A stretch of DNA of 64,000 nucleotides, taken from Nitrincola sp. A-D6. GTDB taxonomy: Bacteria; Pseudomonadota; Gammaproteobacteria; Pseudomonadales; Balneatricaceae. The stretch is from the NCBI RefSeq assembly GCF_000764495.1, contig NZ_JRLB01000061.1, positions 1 through 64,000 of the forward strand, in the 5' to 3' direction. The stretch's first letter is position 1, and each line of letters begins with the position of its first letter. The position numbers were made by a program, and so were the translations under genes. Of this stretch, positions 9,530 through 19,093 are shown in pieces. The notes beneath the pieces are model-generated. The model had not been told where the DNA came from. It made no database searches and was given only the letters and a program-made list of their open reading frames with translations.

Positions 9530-11795
9530 GCATATAATTCTCTTCCTGCCATTGCATCAACCACTTCTCATACCCTCCGATGGACATCGGGTGACCAATT
9601 GCATAGCCTTGGCCTAAGTGGCAACCAAGAGTTTTAAGCAGCTCCACATGCGCTTGGGTTTCAACACCCTCAGCAATCACATCACGACCCAACACCTTGG
9701 CTAAATCAACAATACTCTTGAGAATGGCCTGATCACTAGGATCATGGGTCAGGTTACGAACAAAACTTTGATCAATTTTAATGACGTTAACAGGTAAATG
9801 TTTCAGATAAGTAAGAGACGAATAGCCAGTTCCGAAATCGTCTATCGCAAACTCGATGCCAAATTTTCGACACTGATTGATCACTTTCGACACCCGTTCG
9901 ATATCTTCCAGTGCGCTAGTTTCCAGCACTTCCAGCTGGAGCAGATTTGGCTCCACATCTGGATGCATCGCTAGAGCATTGGCAATATTGCTGATAAATT
10001 CAGGGTTATGCAGTTCTCTTGGGCTGATATTTATGCTGACAGGAATTCTCTGACCCTTTTTTGACCAGACAGAAAGCTGACAAAGAGCCGTGTGCAGAAC
10101 CCAGGCCCCAATCGATTCTATTACCGGATCATTTTCTATCATAGGGAGAAAAGCACCGGGGGTCAGCAAGCCACGTTCAGGGTGCTGCCAACGAATCAGC
10201 GCTTCAGCACCCACTACTTCATGAGTGTGCATATTTACTTTGGGCTGATAATACAGAACGAAGGCTTCGTTATTGAGTGCCTGACGGATTTCAATCACTT
10301 GTTGATGACGAAACGCCTGCGTTCTCTCATCAGAATGATCAAAATACTGGATTAGATTACCGCCCATCAACTTGGCATGATACATGGCTTGATCAGCCTG
10401 TCTGATCAGTTGCTCTGCATCCAGGCTTTTATACTGTGGATAGACAGTGGCACCTATACTAACCGTGAGTGCCTGAAAAAAGTCTTCACTCTGGATAGTG
10501 TTGACCGCATTACTGATAGCCGCCAGTTGAAGATCAAAATTTTGCTCACTGGTATTTTTCAACACGGCAATGAACTCATCACCCGTGAGACGGCCAAACA
10601 GATCGTTGGGAGATAGTTCTTGCTGCAATGCTTCGCCCGCTAACTTTAAAATGCGATCACCGCAATCCATTCCATAGCGCTCATTGATCAACTTAAACTC
10701 ATCAATATCTAAATAAGCCACACATAATTTTTCATTGGGTTTTAATGATCTGATCTGCTCAGAAAGCTGCTTGGTAATGTATCGAAGATTTGGTAAGCCA
10801 GTCTTCTCATCATGAAATACCAGCCAGGCCAACTTTTCTTCATGCTTCTTTATATTAGTAATGTCAGTGCTCACACCAACATATCTCAAAATGTCATTAG
10901 AATCGCCAGCTATAGCACGGATAGTCAAGCGTACGGCATACTCTTCCCCCGATCTTCGCCGGTTCCAGAGTTCACCGACCCATTGCCCTTTTTTTGACAG
11001 CGTTTGCCACATTAGCCTATAAAAATCCGGCGACTGCTTCCCTGAACGAAGCATACGTGGATTTTGTCCAATCAATAACTCTCGGGAATATCCGGAATCA
11101 CGGCAGAATGAATTATTTACTTCAAGGATCTTTCCCTTTTGATCAGTAATGAGTATTCCATCCTGAGCTGACCTGAAAGCGGCGGCCATCAAATCAACAT
11201 CCTGTCGGGATTCAGCAAGTGCAAGCTCATGCGCATGGCGTTGGCGCCTTTCTCTGTACACTTCTAAAAGCGTTGTACAGGTAACGAGAAGCGGTTCAAG
11301 TACTTTGATCAACTCATCATCATAGTGCGTTTTACGGTTTGCCAACCCTACAACGCCGAGCATAGCATTACCCCGCATAAGCGGTATTCCCATGAATCGG
11401 TCAATGGATGGGTGCCCGGCTGGTAACGTATTTTTACGAGCATCTGTCATAACATCATTAGCAATAACAGTTTGACGTGTGCGTAGCAGCTCACCGATCA
11501 AGTTTGGGCCCGCTTCAAAAAACAGGTCACCGCTTATAAGCTCCATATACATAGCTTGCAGTTCTTGAGTGGTAGCCAGGTTGGTAATAGCCCGAATTCG
11601 TAAGGCTTCTTTTCCAGGTGAAGACTCAGCCACTTCGGCGACAAATCCAAAGCGACTTTCACCAATCTCAAGGAATAGTTCAAGCATCCGATTAAAGGCA
11701 TCCTGCTCATCATCTCCACGCAACACTTGAAGTTGCAGGTTACTAATACGCTGACTCAGCTCTTGAAACAGGCTACTCTTCACTTTAACTATCAC
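9519..11795 (-). CDS. GAF-PAS-GGDEF-EAL cyclic di-GMP signalling protein
   Basis: A 758-residue cytoplasmic protein with no membrane segment. Domains in order: GAF (about 15-180), PAS (about 200-315; ILITDQKGKILEVNNSF and GYSRELLIGQNPRMLRSG), GGDEF-type (about 325-490) and EAL (about 500-750). The cyclase loop reads GRLTGDEF, so the first Gly of GGDEF is Thr and cyclase activity is doubtful. The EAL domain keeps EALIRW, NISPREL, the Glu of LEVLET, IDDFGTGYSSL, the Lys of VIKIDQSF and EGVET. An active phosphodiesterase is therefore likely, perhaps with the GGDEF part as a regulatory GTP sensor. First gene of a two-gene unit with the HDOD-GGDEF gene: an opposed-activity pair. Confidence 0.9.
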   Translation of the reverse strand: MIVKVKSSLFQELSQRISNLQLQVLRGDDEQDAFNRMLELFLEIGESRFGFVAEVAESSPGKEALRIRAITNLATTQELQAMYMELISGDLFFEAGPNLIGELLRTRQTVIANDVMTDARKNTLPAGHPSIDRFMGIPLMRGNAMLGVVGLANRKTHYDDELIKVLEPLLVTCTTLLEVYRERRQRHAHELALAESRQDVDLMAAAFRSAQDGILITDQKGKILEVNNSFCRDSGYSRELLIGQNPRMLRSGKQSPDFYRLMWQTLSKKGQWVGELWNRRRSGEEYAVRLTIRAIAGDSNDILRYVGVSTDITNIKKHEEKLAWLVFHDEKTGLPNLRYITKQLSEQIRSLKPNEKLCVAYLDIDEFKLINERYGMDCGDRILKLAGEALQQELSPNDLFGRLTGDEFIAVLKNTSEQNFDLQLAAISNAVNTIQSEDFFQALTVSIGATVYPQYKSLDAEQLIRQADQAMYHAKLMGGNLIQYFDHSDERTQAFRHQQVIEIRQALNNEAFVLYYQPKVNMHTHEVVGAEALIRWQHPERGLLTPGAFLPMIENDPVIESIGAWVLHTALCQLSVWSKKGQRIPVSINISPRELHNPEFISNIANALAMHPDVEPNLLQLEVLETSALEDIERVSKVINQCRKFGIEFAIDDFGTGYSSLTYLKHLPVNVIKIDQSFVRNLTHDPSDQAILKSIVDLAKVLGRDVIAEGVETQAHVELLKTLGCHLGQGYAIGHPMSIGGYEKWLMQWQEENYMHGK

Positions 11796-12012
11796 CGCAA
11801 ATGCTCAATAAAACTTTTTTATTAACCCACCTCATACTATTCAGGTTATGCCATTACATGGGTAACTACAAACCGAATCAGTGATTATGTAGCCTGTAAA
11901 ACCCTGGAACATTATAGGTTTTTTGACTCCCTGTATTGATAGCCAGGAGGCTGTCCGAGAATAATCGAACATTTTTTCACCGATAACATTGTGGACTTTT
12001 TTGGTGAGGGGG

Positions 12013-12116
12013 GGGCTAATGGGCCAGATCTGTCTGACACACCATGAACCCATCCCTGGGGGCTCCGGTGCGCCATCCCTGGCGCACAGGGTCAGACAGA
12101 TCCGATCCCATCAGCC
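12013..12116. repeat. Long imperfect inverted repeat with an internal stem-loop
   Basis: The left arm (12013-12038, GGGCTAATGGG then GATCTGTCTGAC) pairs with the right arm (12091-12116, GTCAGACAGATC then CCCATCAGCCC). GATCTGTCTGAC is a perfect 12-bp match. Inside is a second perfect stem TGCGCCA-TCCC-TGGCGCA at about 12069-12086. The layout resembles the neighbouring element at 12279-12432. Confidence 0.75.
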
Positions 12117-12278
12117 CTTCTCAAACCTGAGTGCCAGCGTAAAGCCGGTTTGAAATCAGTATTTTCTAGGCCCTTTGCCATACTGAGAGTAAAAATATAA
12201 ATATCGAAACTTATGCCATGAATACGCAGTTTATCTCGATCTTCCTGTTTTTTGTTTGGACTGGCACAAATGTTCGGC

Positions 12279-12432
12279 GGGGTGGTGGTATCACTTTGGA
12301 GTGACCGTCTGCCGCCTGGGCCGAAAAATGCTCCTGCATTTTCGGCATTTCCGCCATCCATGGCGGTCAGGGCGGCAGTCGAGCGGCCAGGACGGCGAAA
12401 AGCGTGTCACCCCAAAGTGATACTACCACCCC
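12279..12432. repeat. Large inverted repeat (27-bp arms, 25 matches) with internal stem-loops
   Basis: The arms are 12279-12305 (GGGGTGGTGGTATCACTTTG...) and 12406-12432 (...CAAAGTGATACTACCACCCC), pairing at 25 of 27 positions. Inner pairing continues: CTGCCGCC (12308-12315) with GGCGGCAG (12371-12378). Two further hairpins sit in the loop: CCGAAAAATGC/GCATTTTCGG (12321-12345) and CCGCCAT/ATGGCGG (12351-12366). It ends about 110 bp before the FkbM gene. No open frame explains it; a non-autonomous mobile element or a structured RNA are the main options. Confidence 0.8.
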
Positions 12433-12539
12433 AGCAAGGCACCAAACCAAAATGATGCCACACATTCGGCACCTAATACCCTGTAAAACTCTTGTAATAA
12501 TAAAATGCTAGGTTAAGTCGAATTTCCAGAGGAACCGCG

Positions 12540-13319
12540 ATGTCTGACTTACTATACCTGGATACACCCGCCCAACAACGGCAGATCCGCCGCTCTGAAT
12601 TTTATAAAAAAACTGTCGAACCACCTGCTGGCTATATACGTTCAGACTATGGCATTTTGCTACGTAAGAACCGGCTTGATGCCACGTTTCATTTCTGCAC
12701 CAAAGGATCCTATGACCGCCTCCTGGCAGACTATTTACAGCATCAATACCAATCTTTTGTATTTGTTGATATTGGTGCCAATCAGGGGCTTTATTCGATT
12801 CTTGCGGGACTTAATGTGAACTGCCAAACAGCGATTGCGTTTGAGCCCGTGGCGCGAACATTTGCGTTATTAAAGTCCAACATCGCCATCAATGGTATGA
12901 GGGATTATGTCCATCCAATTCAGGCGGCCGTGTCCCTGGTTAGCGGAAAGGCGAAGATCACCAAAAAACCAGGACACAGCGGCGCTGCATCCTTGCGCCA
13001 GCTACCTGGATGGTTTCAGCCAGCACGCTGGTTTGGAATAACCGAGACCATTTCGCTGCTCGGACCTGAAGCACTGCACCCTTTGATACCCACAGAGACT
13101 GATCTGATCATCAAAGTGGATGTAGAGGGTTATGAAAAAACGGTTTTTGACGCCTTAATTGCCAGTAATATTCTGGACCAGGCAAAAGCGGTATTTTATG
13201 AGGTGAATCCACGCTGGACTGAAGAAAAATCCCTTGAAACTCTACTACGGCAACAGGGCTTCAGTGATTTCACCCGTACATCCGACAAACCCTGTCATGA
13301 TGTACTGGCAACGCGCTGA
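12540..13319 (+). CDS. FkbM family SAM-dependent methyltransferase
   Basis: A 259-residue methyltransferase of the FkbM type. The SAM-binding motif I is FVDIGANQGLYS (75-86). Motif II is IAFEPVARTFALLKSNI (about 100-116). The later family block LIIKVDVEGYEKTVFDAL is followed by a VFYEVN segment. FkbM enzymes O-methylate polyketides, glycans or other hydroxylated metabolites; the substrate here is unknown. The start follows AGAGGAACC, a fair ribosome-binding site. It is a single gene, convergent with speA, with large inverted repeats just upstream. That setting would suit an accessory gene, but no sugar or secondary-metabolite genes lie nearby. Confidence 0.85.
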   Translation: MSDLLYLDTPAQQRQIRRSEFYKKTVEPPAGYIRSDYGILLRKNRLDATFHFCTKGSYDRLLADYLQHQYQSFVFVDIGANQGLYSILAGLNVNCQTAIAFEPVARTFALLKSNIAINGMRDYVHPIQAAVSLVSGKAKITKKPGHSGAASLRQLPGWFQPARWFGITETISLLGPEALHPLIPTETDLIIKVDVEGYEKTVFDALIASNILDQAKAVFYEVNPRWTEEKSLETLLRQQGFSDFTRTSDKPCHDVLATR

Positions 13320-13355
13320 AGCGTTACCCGTACAACAAATGACGGGGTTGCTGTA

Positions 13356-15272
13356 CTACAGATTAGGCTGCTCAAGATAGGTGGTATCATCCATACCCAT
13401 ACGCAGCTCACGGATGGTTTGTCTTTTATCCGCCGCACTCAGGTTTGAAGCAGCCACCTGACGATTTAATGATTCCAGCAATTTTTCCGGATTGAAATTC
13501 ACATACTGCAACACCTTAGCCACGGTATCACCGCGCTGCATGTGATTCACATCTACACCACCAGCTGGGTTGAATTCAACATTGGCGGCATCGGTATCAC
13601 CAAACAGATTGTGCAGATCTCCCAGTATTTCCTGATAGGCCCCGACCAGAAAGAAACCTAACAAGGAATTAGCCACTTCCATGGGTGGATAAGGCAGCGT
13701 GGTTTCCAGCCCTTCACCATCGACATACTGGTCAATACGGCCATCAGAGTCACAGGTAATGTCACGGATCACGCCACGCCGTGACGGGTATTTATCCAGA
13801 TCGCGCAGTGGTAGTATGGGGAAAATCTGATTAATTCCCCAGACATCCGGGAGAGACTGAAACAGAGAGAAATTGGCAAAGAGTTTATCCGCCATCTGCT
13901 CATTCAGTTCATCCAGAATTGCACTGTGATGGCGTTTAGCCGGATTCAGACGCTGCATCAAGTAGAGTGCCGTAGCCCGCATCATCTGCTCACCGGAAGC
14001 ACGGTCGATCAGGCTCAGATCACCGTGGGTAAAGGCATGGTTTAAATCCTGATTATGGGTCACCAGATCATGGTAGACCTCACTGAGACTGCGATCACGG
14101 CCCAAGGCGTCCTGGTAGTTCTGCCAGATGCGTTGCAGCAACTGGTGATCCTGCGCCTCCGGCTCAGTCAGACTGTGAACTACCTGGCGCTCTATACCGA
14201 TCACATTGGTGACCAGCACGGCATGATGCGCTGTTACCGCCCGGCCTGATTCACTGATCAGGTGGGGTTGTGGCAGATCGTGTTCAAGGGAGACCTCTTT
14301 AAAAGCCTGCACCACACGCTTGGCATATTCATCCAGCGTGTAGTTCATCGAACAGATACTGCGGGATGCCGTACCTTCATAATCGATACCCAGTCCACCA
14401 CCGACATCGGCCACCTCAACAGGCATGCCCATCAAGCGTAACTGGGCATAAAAACAGGCGGCCTCACGCAGTCCCACCTGAATATCCTGAATATTGGCGA
14501 TCTGGCTACCCAGATGAAAATGCAGTAACTGAAAGGCCTGCACCTGATCATGACTACGCAGTATCTCGATGGTTTTCAGAATTTCGCTGGCGGAAAGACC
14601 GAACTTGGATTTCAGCCCACCACTGTCCTGCCAGTTGCCCTTACCGACCGTTGATAAACGCGCCCTGACCCCGATGCGCGGCTGCACCTTCAACTCAGCC
14701 GCAACCCGCAATACATCATTCAGCTCACTGGACTTCTCCAGAACGATATACACCTTGTGCCCCAGACGCTCACCAGTCAGTGCCAGGCGAATATAATCTT
14801 CATCTTTATAGCCGTTACAGATAACCGTGGATTTACCCGGCTCGGACATCGCCAGCACAGCCAAAAGTTCTGGTTTACTGCCCGCTTCCAGACCGGTATG
14901 TCCTGCCAGCACCTGTCGCTGTCCGGCCACAATGGCTTCGACTACTTCACGCTGCTGATTGACCTTGATCGGATAAACACTGGTGAAACACCCCTGATAG
15001 GCTTCATTATCAATGGCGCGGGCAAAGCTATCGACCAGACTGGCCACTCTGTGACGCAAAATATGTGGAAAACGGATCAATACCGGTAATTCCAGTCCAC
15101 GTGCCTGAATCATCTGCAGAATATCGGCAAAGCTTACTTCTGCCCCGGAAAGGGTGTCGCGAACGGTCACATCACCCTGCTCGGAAATGCCAAAATAGCC
15201 GGCTCCCCAGCGGGAAACATTATATAAAGCCAGGCTATCTGAGGTATTCCAATCGGTCATATTGTTTCTCAC
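13356..15272 (-). CDS. speA: Biosynthetic arginine decarboxylase SpeA
   Basis: A 638-residue, PLP-dependent enzyme of the fold III (alanine racemase-like) decarboxylases. It converts L-arginine to agmatine, the first step of the arginine route to putrescine. Length and start (WNTSDSLALYNVSRWGAGYF) match SpeA. The PLP lysine lies in VYPIKVNQQREV (Lys103). Other family blocks are QLLHFHLGSQIANIQDI, VADVGGGLGIDYEGT and the glycine-rich SESGRAVTAHHAVL. A Mg2+ cofactor is usual. The gene is intact. It lies 36 bp downstream of the symporter-like gene on the same strand, so co-transcription is possible. Agmatine deiminase genes are not in the window. Confidence 0.95.
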   Translation of the reverse strand: MRNNMTDWNTSDSLALYNVSRWGAGYFGISEQGDVTVRDTLSGAEVSFADILQMIQARGLELPVLIRFPHILRHRVASLVDSFARAIDNEAYQGCFTSVYPIKVNQQREVVEAIVAGQRQVLAGHTGLEAGSKPELLAVLAMSEPGKSTVICNGYKDEDYIRLALTGERLGHKVYIVLEKSSELNDVLRVAAELKVQPRIGVRARLSTVGKGNWQDSGGLKSKFGLSASEILKTIEILRSHDQVQAFQLLHFHLGSQIANIQDIQVGLREAACFYAQLRLMGMPVEVADVGGGLGIDYEGTASRSICSMNYTLDEYAKRVVQAFKEVSLEHDLPQPHLISESGRAVTAHHAVLVTNVIGIERQVVHSLTEPEAQDHQLLQRIWQNYQDALGRDRSLSEVYHDLVTHNQDLNHAFTHGDLSLIDRASGEQMMRATALYLMQRLNPAKRHHSAILDELNEQMADKLFANFSLFQSLPDVWGINQIFPILPLRDLDKYPSRRGVIRDITCDSDGRIDQYVDGEGLETTLPYPPMEVANSLLGFFLVGAYQEILGDLHNLFGDTDAANVEFNPAGGVDVNHMQRGDTVAKVLQYVNFNPEKLLESLNRQVAASNLSAADKRQTIRELRMGMDDTTYLEQPNL

Positions 15273-15308
15273 TTGGTTGCAAAAGCTGTTGTGGTGTAGC
15301 CCTGTTGA

Positions 15309-17531
15309 TCAATGACTGCCTTTATCTGTATCTGGAGGCAGCGAAACATCCACAGTATCGCTAACATCCACGAGTCGACGTCGCAGACTGTCATTCTCAA
15401 CTTTTAGTTTCTGTGCTTCCATACGGTGCTTGAAAATTTCTTCATAACGCGCTTCAAGTCGTAGTTCCAGTTCACTGATACGCTTTTTCTGATCACTGAT
15501 GGTGGTTTCCAGCTCATCCAACTGGCTTTGCATCTGGTCCAGGAACATATAGCCACCCTCAGCATTTTCAGAGGGCTGATCAACACGCATCTGGCCTTGC
15601 AGTTCATTCACAATATGGCTGTAAAGTGCTTTAAGATCGGCGGCTTCGCGTTCGTTATAGTTAATGCGCTCTTCCATCGCGCTGTGTGCACTGGCTGAAC
15701 CAATGGAACCCGCCAGTATATGTTCAAGCATGCGGTGAAATTCCATTAACTCAATGATCGTCAGGTAAGGCTTACCACTCACCTGCAGATCATCAGTAAT
15801 GCGATTGATCGACTCATCGGTTTTATCGGCACCCAAATAACGTACCAACAGGTCGTGGGCCTCAGTTAATTTAGGTTCCAGTGCGATATAGGCATCCAGC
15901 CCGGTAGGCCTGGCTTTACCCGAAACCTTACCTCTTGACAGCATCGCGGCCATAAATTCACGCGTCAGCGCTCGCTCCTGTTTCTGCGGATGGTAGAACC
16001 AGGACCCAAGTAGATAAAAAAGTATATTAAACAGCATGGACCAGAAGACACTGTGGATCAGCGGTGGCAGGAACTCTATACCTAAAAAAGCTTCCGGACG
16101 CAGCCAGCTGATTCCCCAGGGCCCATGCGTCATAATCGTTGGAGGCAACCAGCCTTCGGCAATCATTGATGGAATAATCAGCGTCCAGCCCCATAAGATG
16201 TAGCCGGCAAACAAGCCAAGCATCGCACCCATACTGTTACCCTGACGCCAGAACATGCCGATCAATAAGGCCGGTGCTAATTGCAATACCGCAACGAAGG
16301 AGATTAATCCCATAGCCGCCAGAATGTATGAGTTACTCAGCACCATCGCCAAGACATAACTGGCTACCATGATCAGAGCCGCTATCACCCAGCGAATTTG
16401 CAGCAGATAGCCCTGCAAGGGCTCAAGAAAGCGCACTTTGCCGCACACCGGCAATACCAGGTGATTTGAGGTCATGGTGGCCAGGGTCATGGTCGAAATG
16501 ATAATCATACCGGTTGCTGCGGCAAAACCACCAATAAAGGCCAGCAAGGTCATCAAATCATTACCCAGATACCGGGGTACCTTGAGCACAAAGAAGTCGG
16601 CCGATCCAATCGGCAACCCCAGTTTCAGACCTGCCGCGGCAATCGGAATAACGAACAGGTTAATCAGAATCAGGTAGAGGGGAAACATCCACATGGCTGT
16701 TTTGATATGGCGCTGATCACTACTTTCCACCACGCTGACATGAAACTGACGCGGCAAAAACTGTACAGCAGCAAACCCCAGAACCACCAGCGTAGTCCAC
16801 ATCAGCACGGAATGGGAAGGCTGCTGAAACTCTGTCAAGTAACTGAGATCATCCTGGCTCAATGCGAACGCCAGCTCATTCAAATCACCGAATACGGCGC
16901 CTATAATGAAAACACCCACCACACCCAGAGCCACCAGTTTGACTAAACACTCAGCCACCAACACTGCAATCATGCCGCTGTGACGCTCGGTGGGATCAAG
17001 CCGCCGGATACCAAACATGATCGTAAATGCCAGCATCATCAGCATCACCAGCAACCCGGTCATATCCCAGGCATCACTTTCATTGCTACCGGTAATGATA
17101 CTGAAACTGCTCACCACCGCCGTCAGTTGCAACGAGATATAAGGAGCAACACCGGTGAGTGCCAGGATGGTTACCAGTGCAGCGATACGCTGTGAGCGGC
17201 GATAACGGGTGGAGATGAAATCTGCAATACTGGTAATGCGGAAGACTTCTTTTACCGCCACCATGCGCCTGAGCGTTACCCACCAGAAGATGACACTCAG
17301 CAAGGCACCCACATAGATACCCAGAAACAACATTCCCGACTGAACAGCAAAGCCAACACTGCCGTAGAAAGTCCAGGAGGTGAAGAAAACCGCCAAGGAT
17401 AGCGCATAGACCCATCCGGGCATCAGGCTACTGCTGCGAAAGCGGGTACGTCGCTCAACCCAGACGGCAAGACCAAACAGGCACATCACATAAAGCAATA
17501 TGATCAGGATAACAGTGTGGGCCGCAAACAT
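15309..17531 (-). CDS. Solute:sodium symporter (SSS/SLC5) family protein with C-terminal coiled coil
   Basis: A 740-residue membrane protein. Residues 1 to about 510 hold about 13 hydrophobic segments in the SSS arrangement, beginning with a segment then VWVERRTRFRSSSLM, FFTSWTFYGSVGFAVQSG and ISTRYRRSQRIAALVT. This matches the transporter-like N-terminal module of CbrA-type sensor kinases. The C-terminal 220 residues are cytoplasmic. They hold a helical region and then a long coiled coil (about 665-725, LDELETTISDQKKRISELEL). No HisKA or ATPase motif follows, so the kinase half of a CbrA-like protein is absent. It may be a real transporter or a sensor that signals through partners. The start lies upstream of speA on the same strand. 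Confidence 0.8.
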   Translation of the reverse strand: MFAAHTVILIILLYVMCLFGLAVWVERRTRFRSSSLMPGWVYALSLAVFFTSWTFYGSVGFAVQSGMLFLGIYVGALLSVIFWWVTLRRMVAVKEVFRITSIADFISTRYRRSQRIAALVTILALTGVAPYISLQLTAVVSSFSIITGSNESDAWDMTGLLVMLMMLAFTIMFGIRRLDPTERHSGMIAVLVAECLVKLVALGVVGVFIIGAVFGDLNELAFALSQDDLSYLTEFQQPSHSVLMWTTLVVLGFAAVQFLPRQFHVSVVESSDQRHIKTAMWMFPLYLILINLFVIPIAAAGLKLGLPIGSADFFVLKVPRYLGNDLMTLLAFIGGFAAATGMIIISTMTLATMTSNHLVLPVCGKVRFLEPLQGYLLQIRWVIAALIMVASYVLAMVLSNSYILAAMGLISFVAVLQLAPALLIGMFWRQGNSMGAMLGLFAGYILWGWTLIIPSMIAEGWLPPTIMTHGPWGISWLRPEAFLGIEFLPPLIHSVFWSMLFNILFYLLGSWFYHPQKQERALTREFMAAMLSRGKVSGKARPTGLDAYIALEPKLTEAHDLLVRYLGADKTDESINRITDDLQVSGKPYLTIIELMEFHRMLEHILAGSIGSASAHSAMEERINYNEREAADLKALYSHIVNELQGQMRVDQPSENAEGGYMFLDQMQSQLDELETTISDQKKRISELELRLEARYEEIFKHRMEAQKLKVENDSLRRRLVDVSDTVDVSLPPDTDKGSH

Positions 17532-17624
17532 CCCGCTTTCCTCAGGGAGCTGAACGATGCTAACGACCTGTTCGTTACAGCGCTCAACTCAGATAGGTAG
17601 TTATAAAAATAGTGGCATAAATAG

Positions 17625-19022
17625 TTACAAATGCTCTTCAGCATATTCCGCCAGGCGTGAACGAAACACGCCTTCAAAATGCACACTGGCCGAACCTTCA
17701 AAGTCACGAAAACGTTCTACAATATAGGTCAGACCCGATGTCAGTGGTGTCAGGTAATTGGAGTCAATCTGTGCCAGGTTACCTAAACAAACGATTTTCG
17801 TACCCTTGCCGCAGCGCGTGATTATAGTTTTAAGTTGTTGCGGTGTCAGGTTTTGAGCTTCGTCAATCAACACTACCGCTTTCTGAATACTCCGGCCACG
17901 GATAAAATTCAGTGATTTGAACTGCAGATTGGCCTTTTCCAGTGCATATTTCACACTGCTTTGTGGGCGCTCATCCTGCTCGTGCATCGCCTCGAGGTTA
18001 TCACTGATAGCACTCATCCACGGGGTCATTTTCTCTTCTTCTGTACCCGGTAAAAAGCCGATATCTTCAGCCACAGGTGGCGTGGAGCGTGTCACTATAA
18101 TTTTATTGAACAGCCCCTGTTCGATCACCATTTCCAGAGCACAGGCCAGTGCGATGAGGGTCTTACCTGAACCAGCTGAGCCCAGAAACATACTCAAATC
18201 CAGATCTGGATCAAGCATCGACTGCATGGCAAACGCCTGCTGAATGTTAATCGGTGAAATTCCCCAGCAACACTGCTCCATGAGGTGCTGATAGCCAAGA
18301 TCCAACAGGGTGACTGTTGTTTCATCAATGGCCACTGTACGCGCGGCGAAGTCCTGCGTACTGTCGTACAAATACTCATTCATCCAGGTATCAGGCAGCA
18401 GCTTACGATCCAGCTTATGGTAGGTTTTACCGTCACGCTGAAAACTTTCAACCTTTTCCACCTGTTCCCAGAAAGGCTGCTCCAGGTAGGTGTAACCTTC
18501 CGGCAACAGCTCTACATCTGAAACCAGTTGATCAGTGCGGTAATCTTCAACACGCTTTAATCCCGCCCCCATGGCCTTGAGGCGCATATTGATATCTTTG
18601 GTAACCAACACCACCTGACGGTGGGGAAAGGTTGCTTGCAAATGCAGTGCACAGTTAATAATTTTGTTGTCTTTATTGCGCTCATCCGGCAAAAAACCCG
18701 CACGTGCGGTAAGTTCATGGTCGGGAAAAATGCTCAGGCGCCCGAGTTTTTCTGCACGGTCCTTACCTGGCAAAAGTATCCGCACCCCTTTAGTAATCTG
18801 CTCGGGAGTGGTTGCCGTGCTGAGAATGGCATCAATTGAACGAATAGCGTGACGGGCTTCCTGGGATACATGCTGCTTACGATCTTTTATATCGTCCAAC
18901 TCTTCCAACACTGTCATGGGGATGGCGACATCCTGCTCCTTGAACTCATACAGACACTTGGGATCATGAAGCAACACGTTGGTATCGAGAATATAAAGGC
19001 GGGAGGCTTTGGATGCATTCAT
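17625..19022 (-). CDS. PhoH family protein (PIN domain fused to PhoH ATPase)
   Basis: A 465-residue PhoH2-type protein. The N-terminal PIN ribonuclease domain (1 to about 150) shows LYILDTNVLLHDPKCLYEF, with Asp13 as the first metal-binding acid, and further acidic residues. The C-terminal PhoH ATPase domain has Walker A GSAGSGKTLIA (around residue 280), the segment TRSTPPVAEDIGFLPGT and a Walker B-like VVLIDEAQNLTPQQLKT. PhoH2 proteins couple RNA unwinding to PIN nuclease cleavage. Intact. The next gene on the same strand, about 70 bp on, is yidD. Confidence 0.9.
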   Translation of the reverse strand: MNASKASRLYILDTNVLLHDPKCLYEFKEQDVAIPMTVLEELDDIKDRKQHVSQEARHAIRSIDAILSTATTPEQITKGVRILLPGKDRAEKLGRLSIFPDHELTARAGFLPDERNKDNKIINCALHLQATFPHRQVVLVTKDINMRLKAMGAGLKRVEDYRTDQLVSDVELLPEGYTYLEQPFWEQVEKVESFQRDGKTYHKLDRKLLPDTWMNEYLYDSTQDFAARTVAIDETTVTLLDLGYQHLMEQCCWGISPINIQQAFAMQSMLDPDLDLSMFLGSAGSGKTLIALACALEMVIEQGLFNKIIVTRSTPPVAEDIGFLPGTEEEKMTPWMSAISDNLEAMHEQDERPQSSVKYALEKANLQFKSLNFIRGRSIQKAVVLIDEAQNLTPQQLKTIITRCGKGTKIVCLGNLAQIDSNYLTPLTSGLTYIVERFRDFEGSASVHFEGVFRSRLAEYAEEHL

Positions 19023-19093
19023 CTGCGTTTTTCCTTTGCGGAGAATTTTATTTCAAACTAGCTGATCCAGCGCCGTTACACAACAGGTGCCAG

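Larger units (their letters stand above)
11796..12539. other. Non-coding region with two large inverted repeats
   Basis: 744 bp between divergent genes. Short open frames here have no family resemblance and are broken across the hairpins. The two inverted repeats at 12013-12116 and 12279-12432 take up much of it; the rest is AT-rich and may hold the promoters of the GAF-PAS-GGDEF-EAL gene and the FkbM gene. Confidence 0.6.

Noticed and set aside
12252-12455. Short open frames across the 12.3-kb inverted repeat
   Set aside because: They translate the hairpin arms on both strands and resemble no protein; the DNA structure explains the sequence better.
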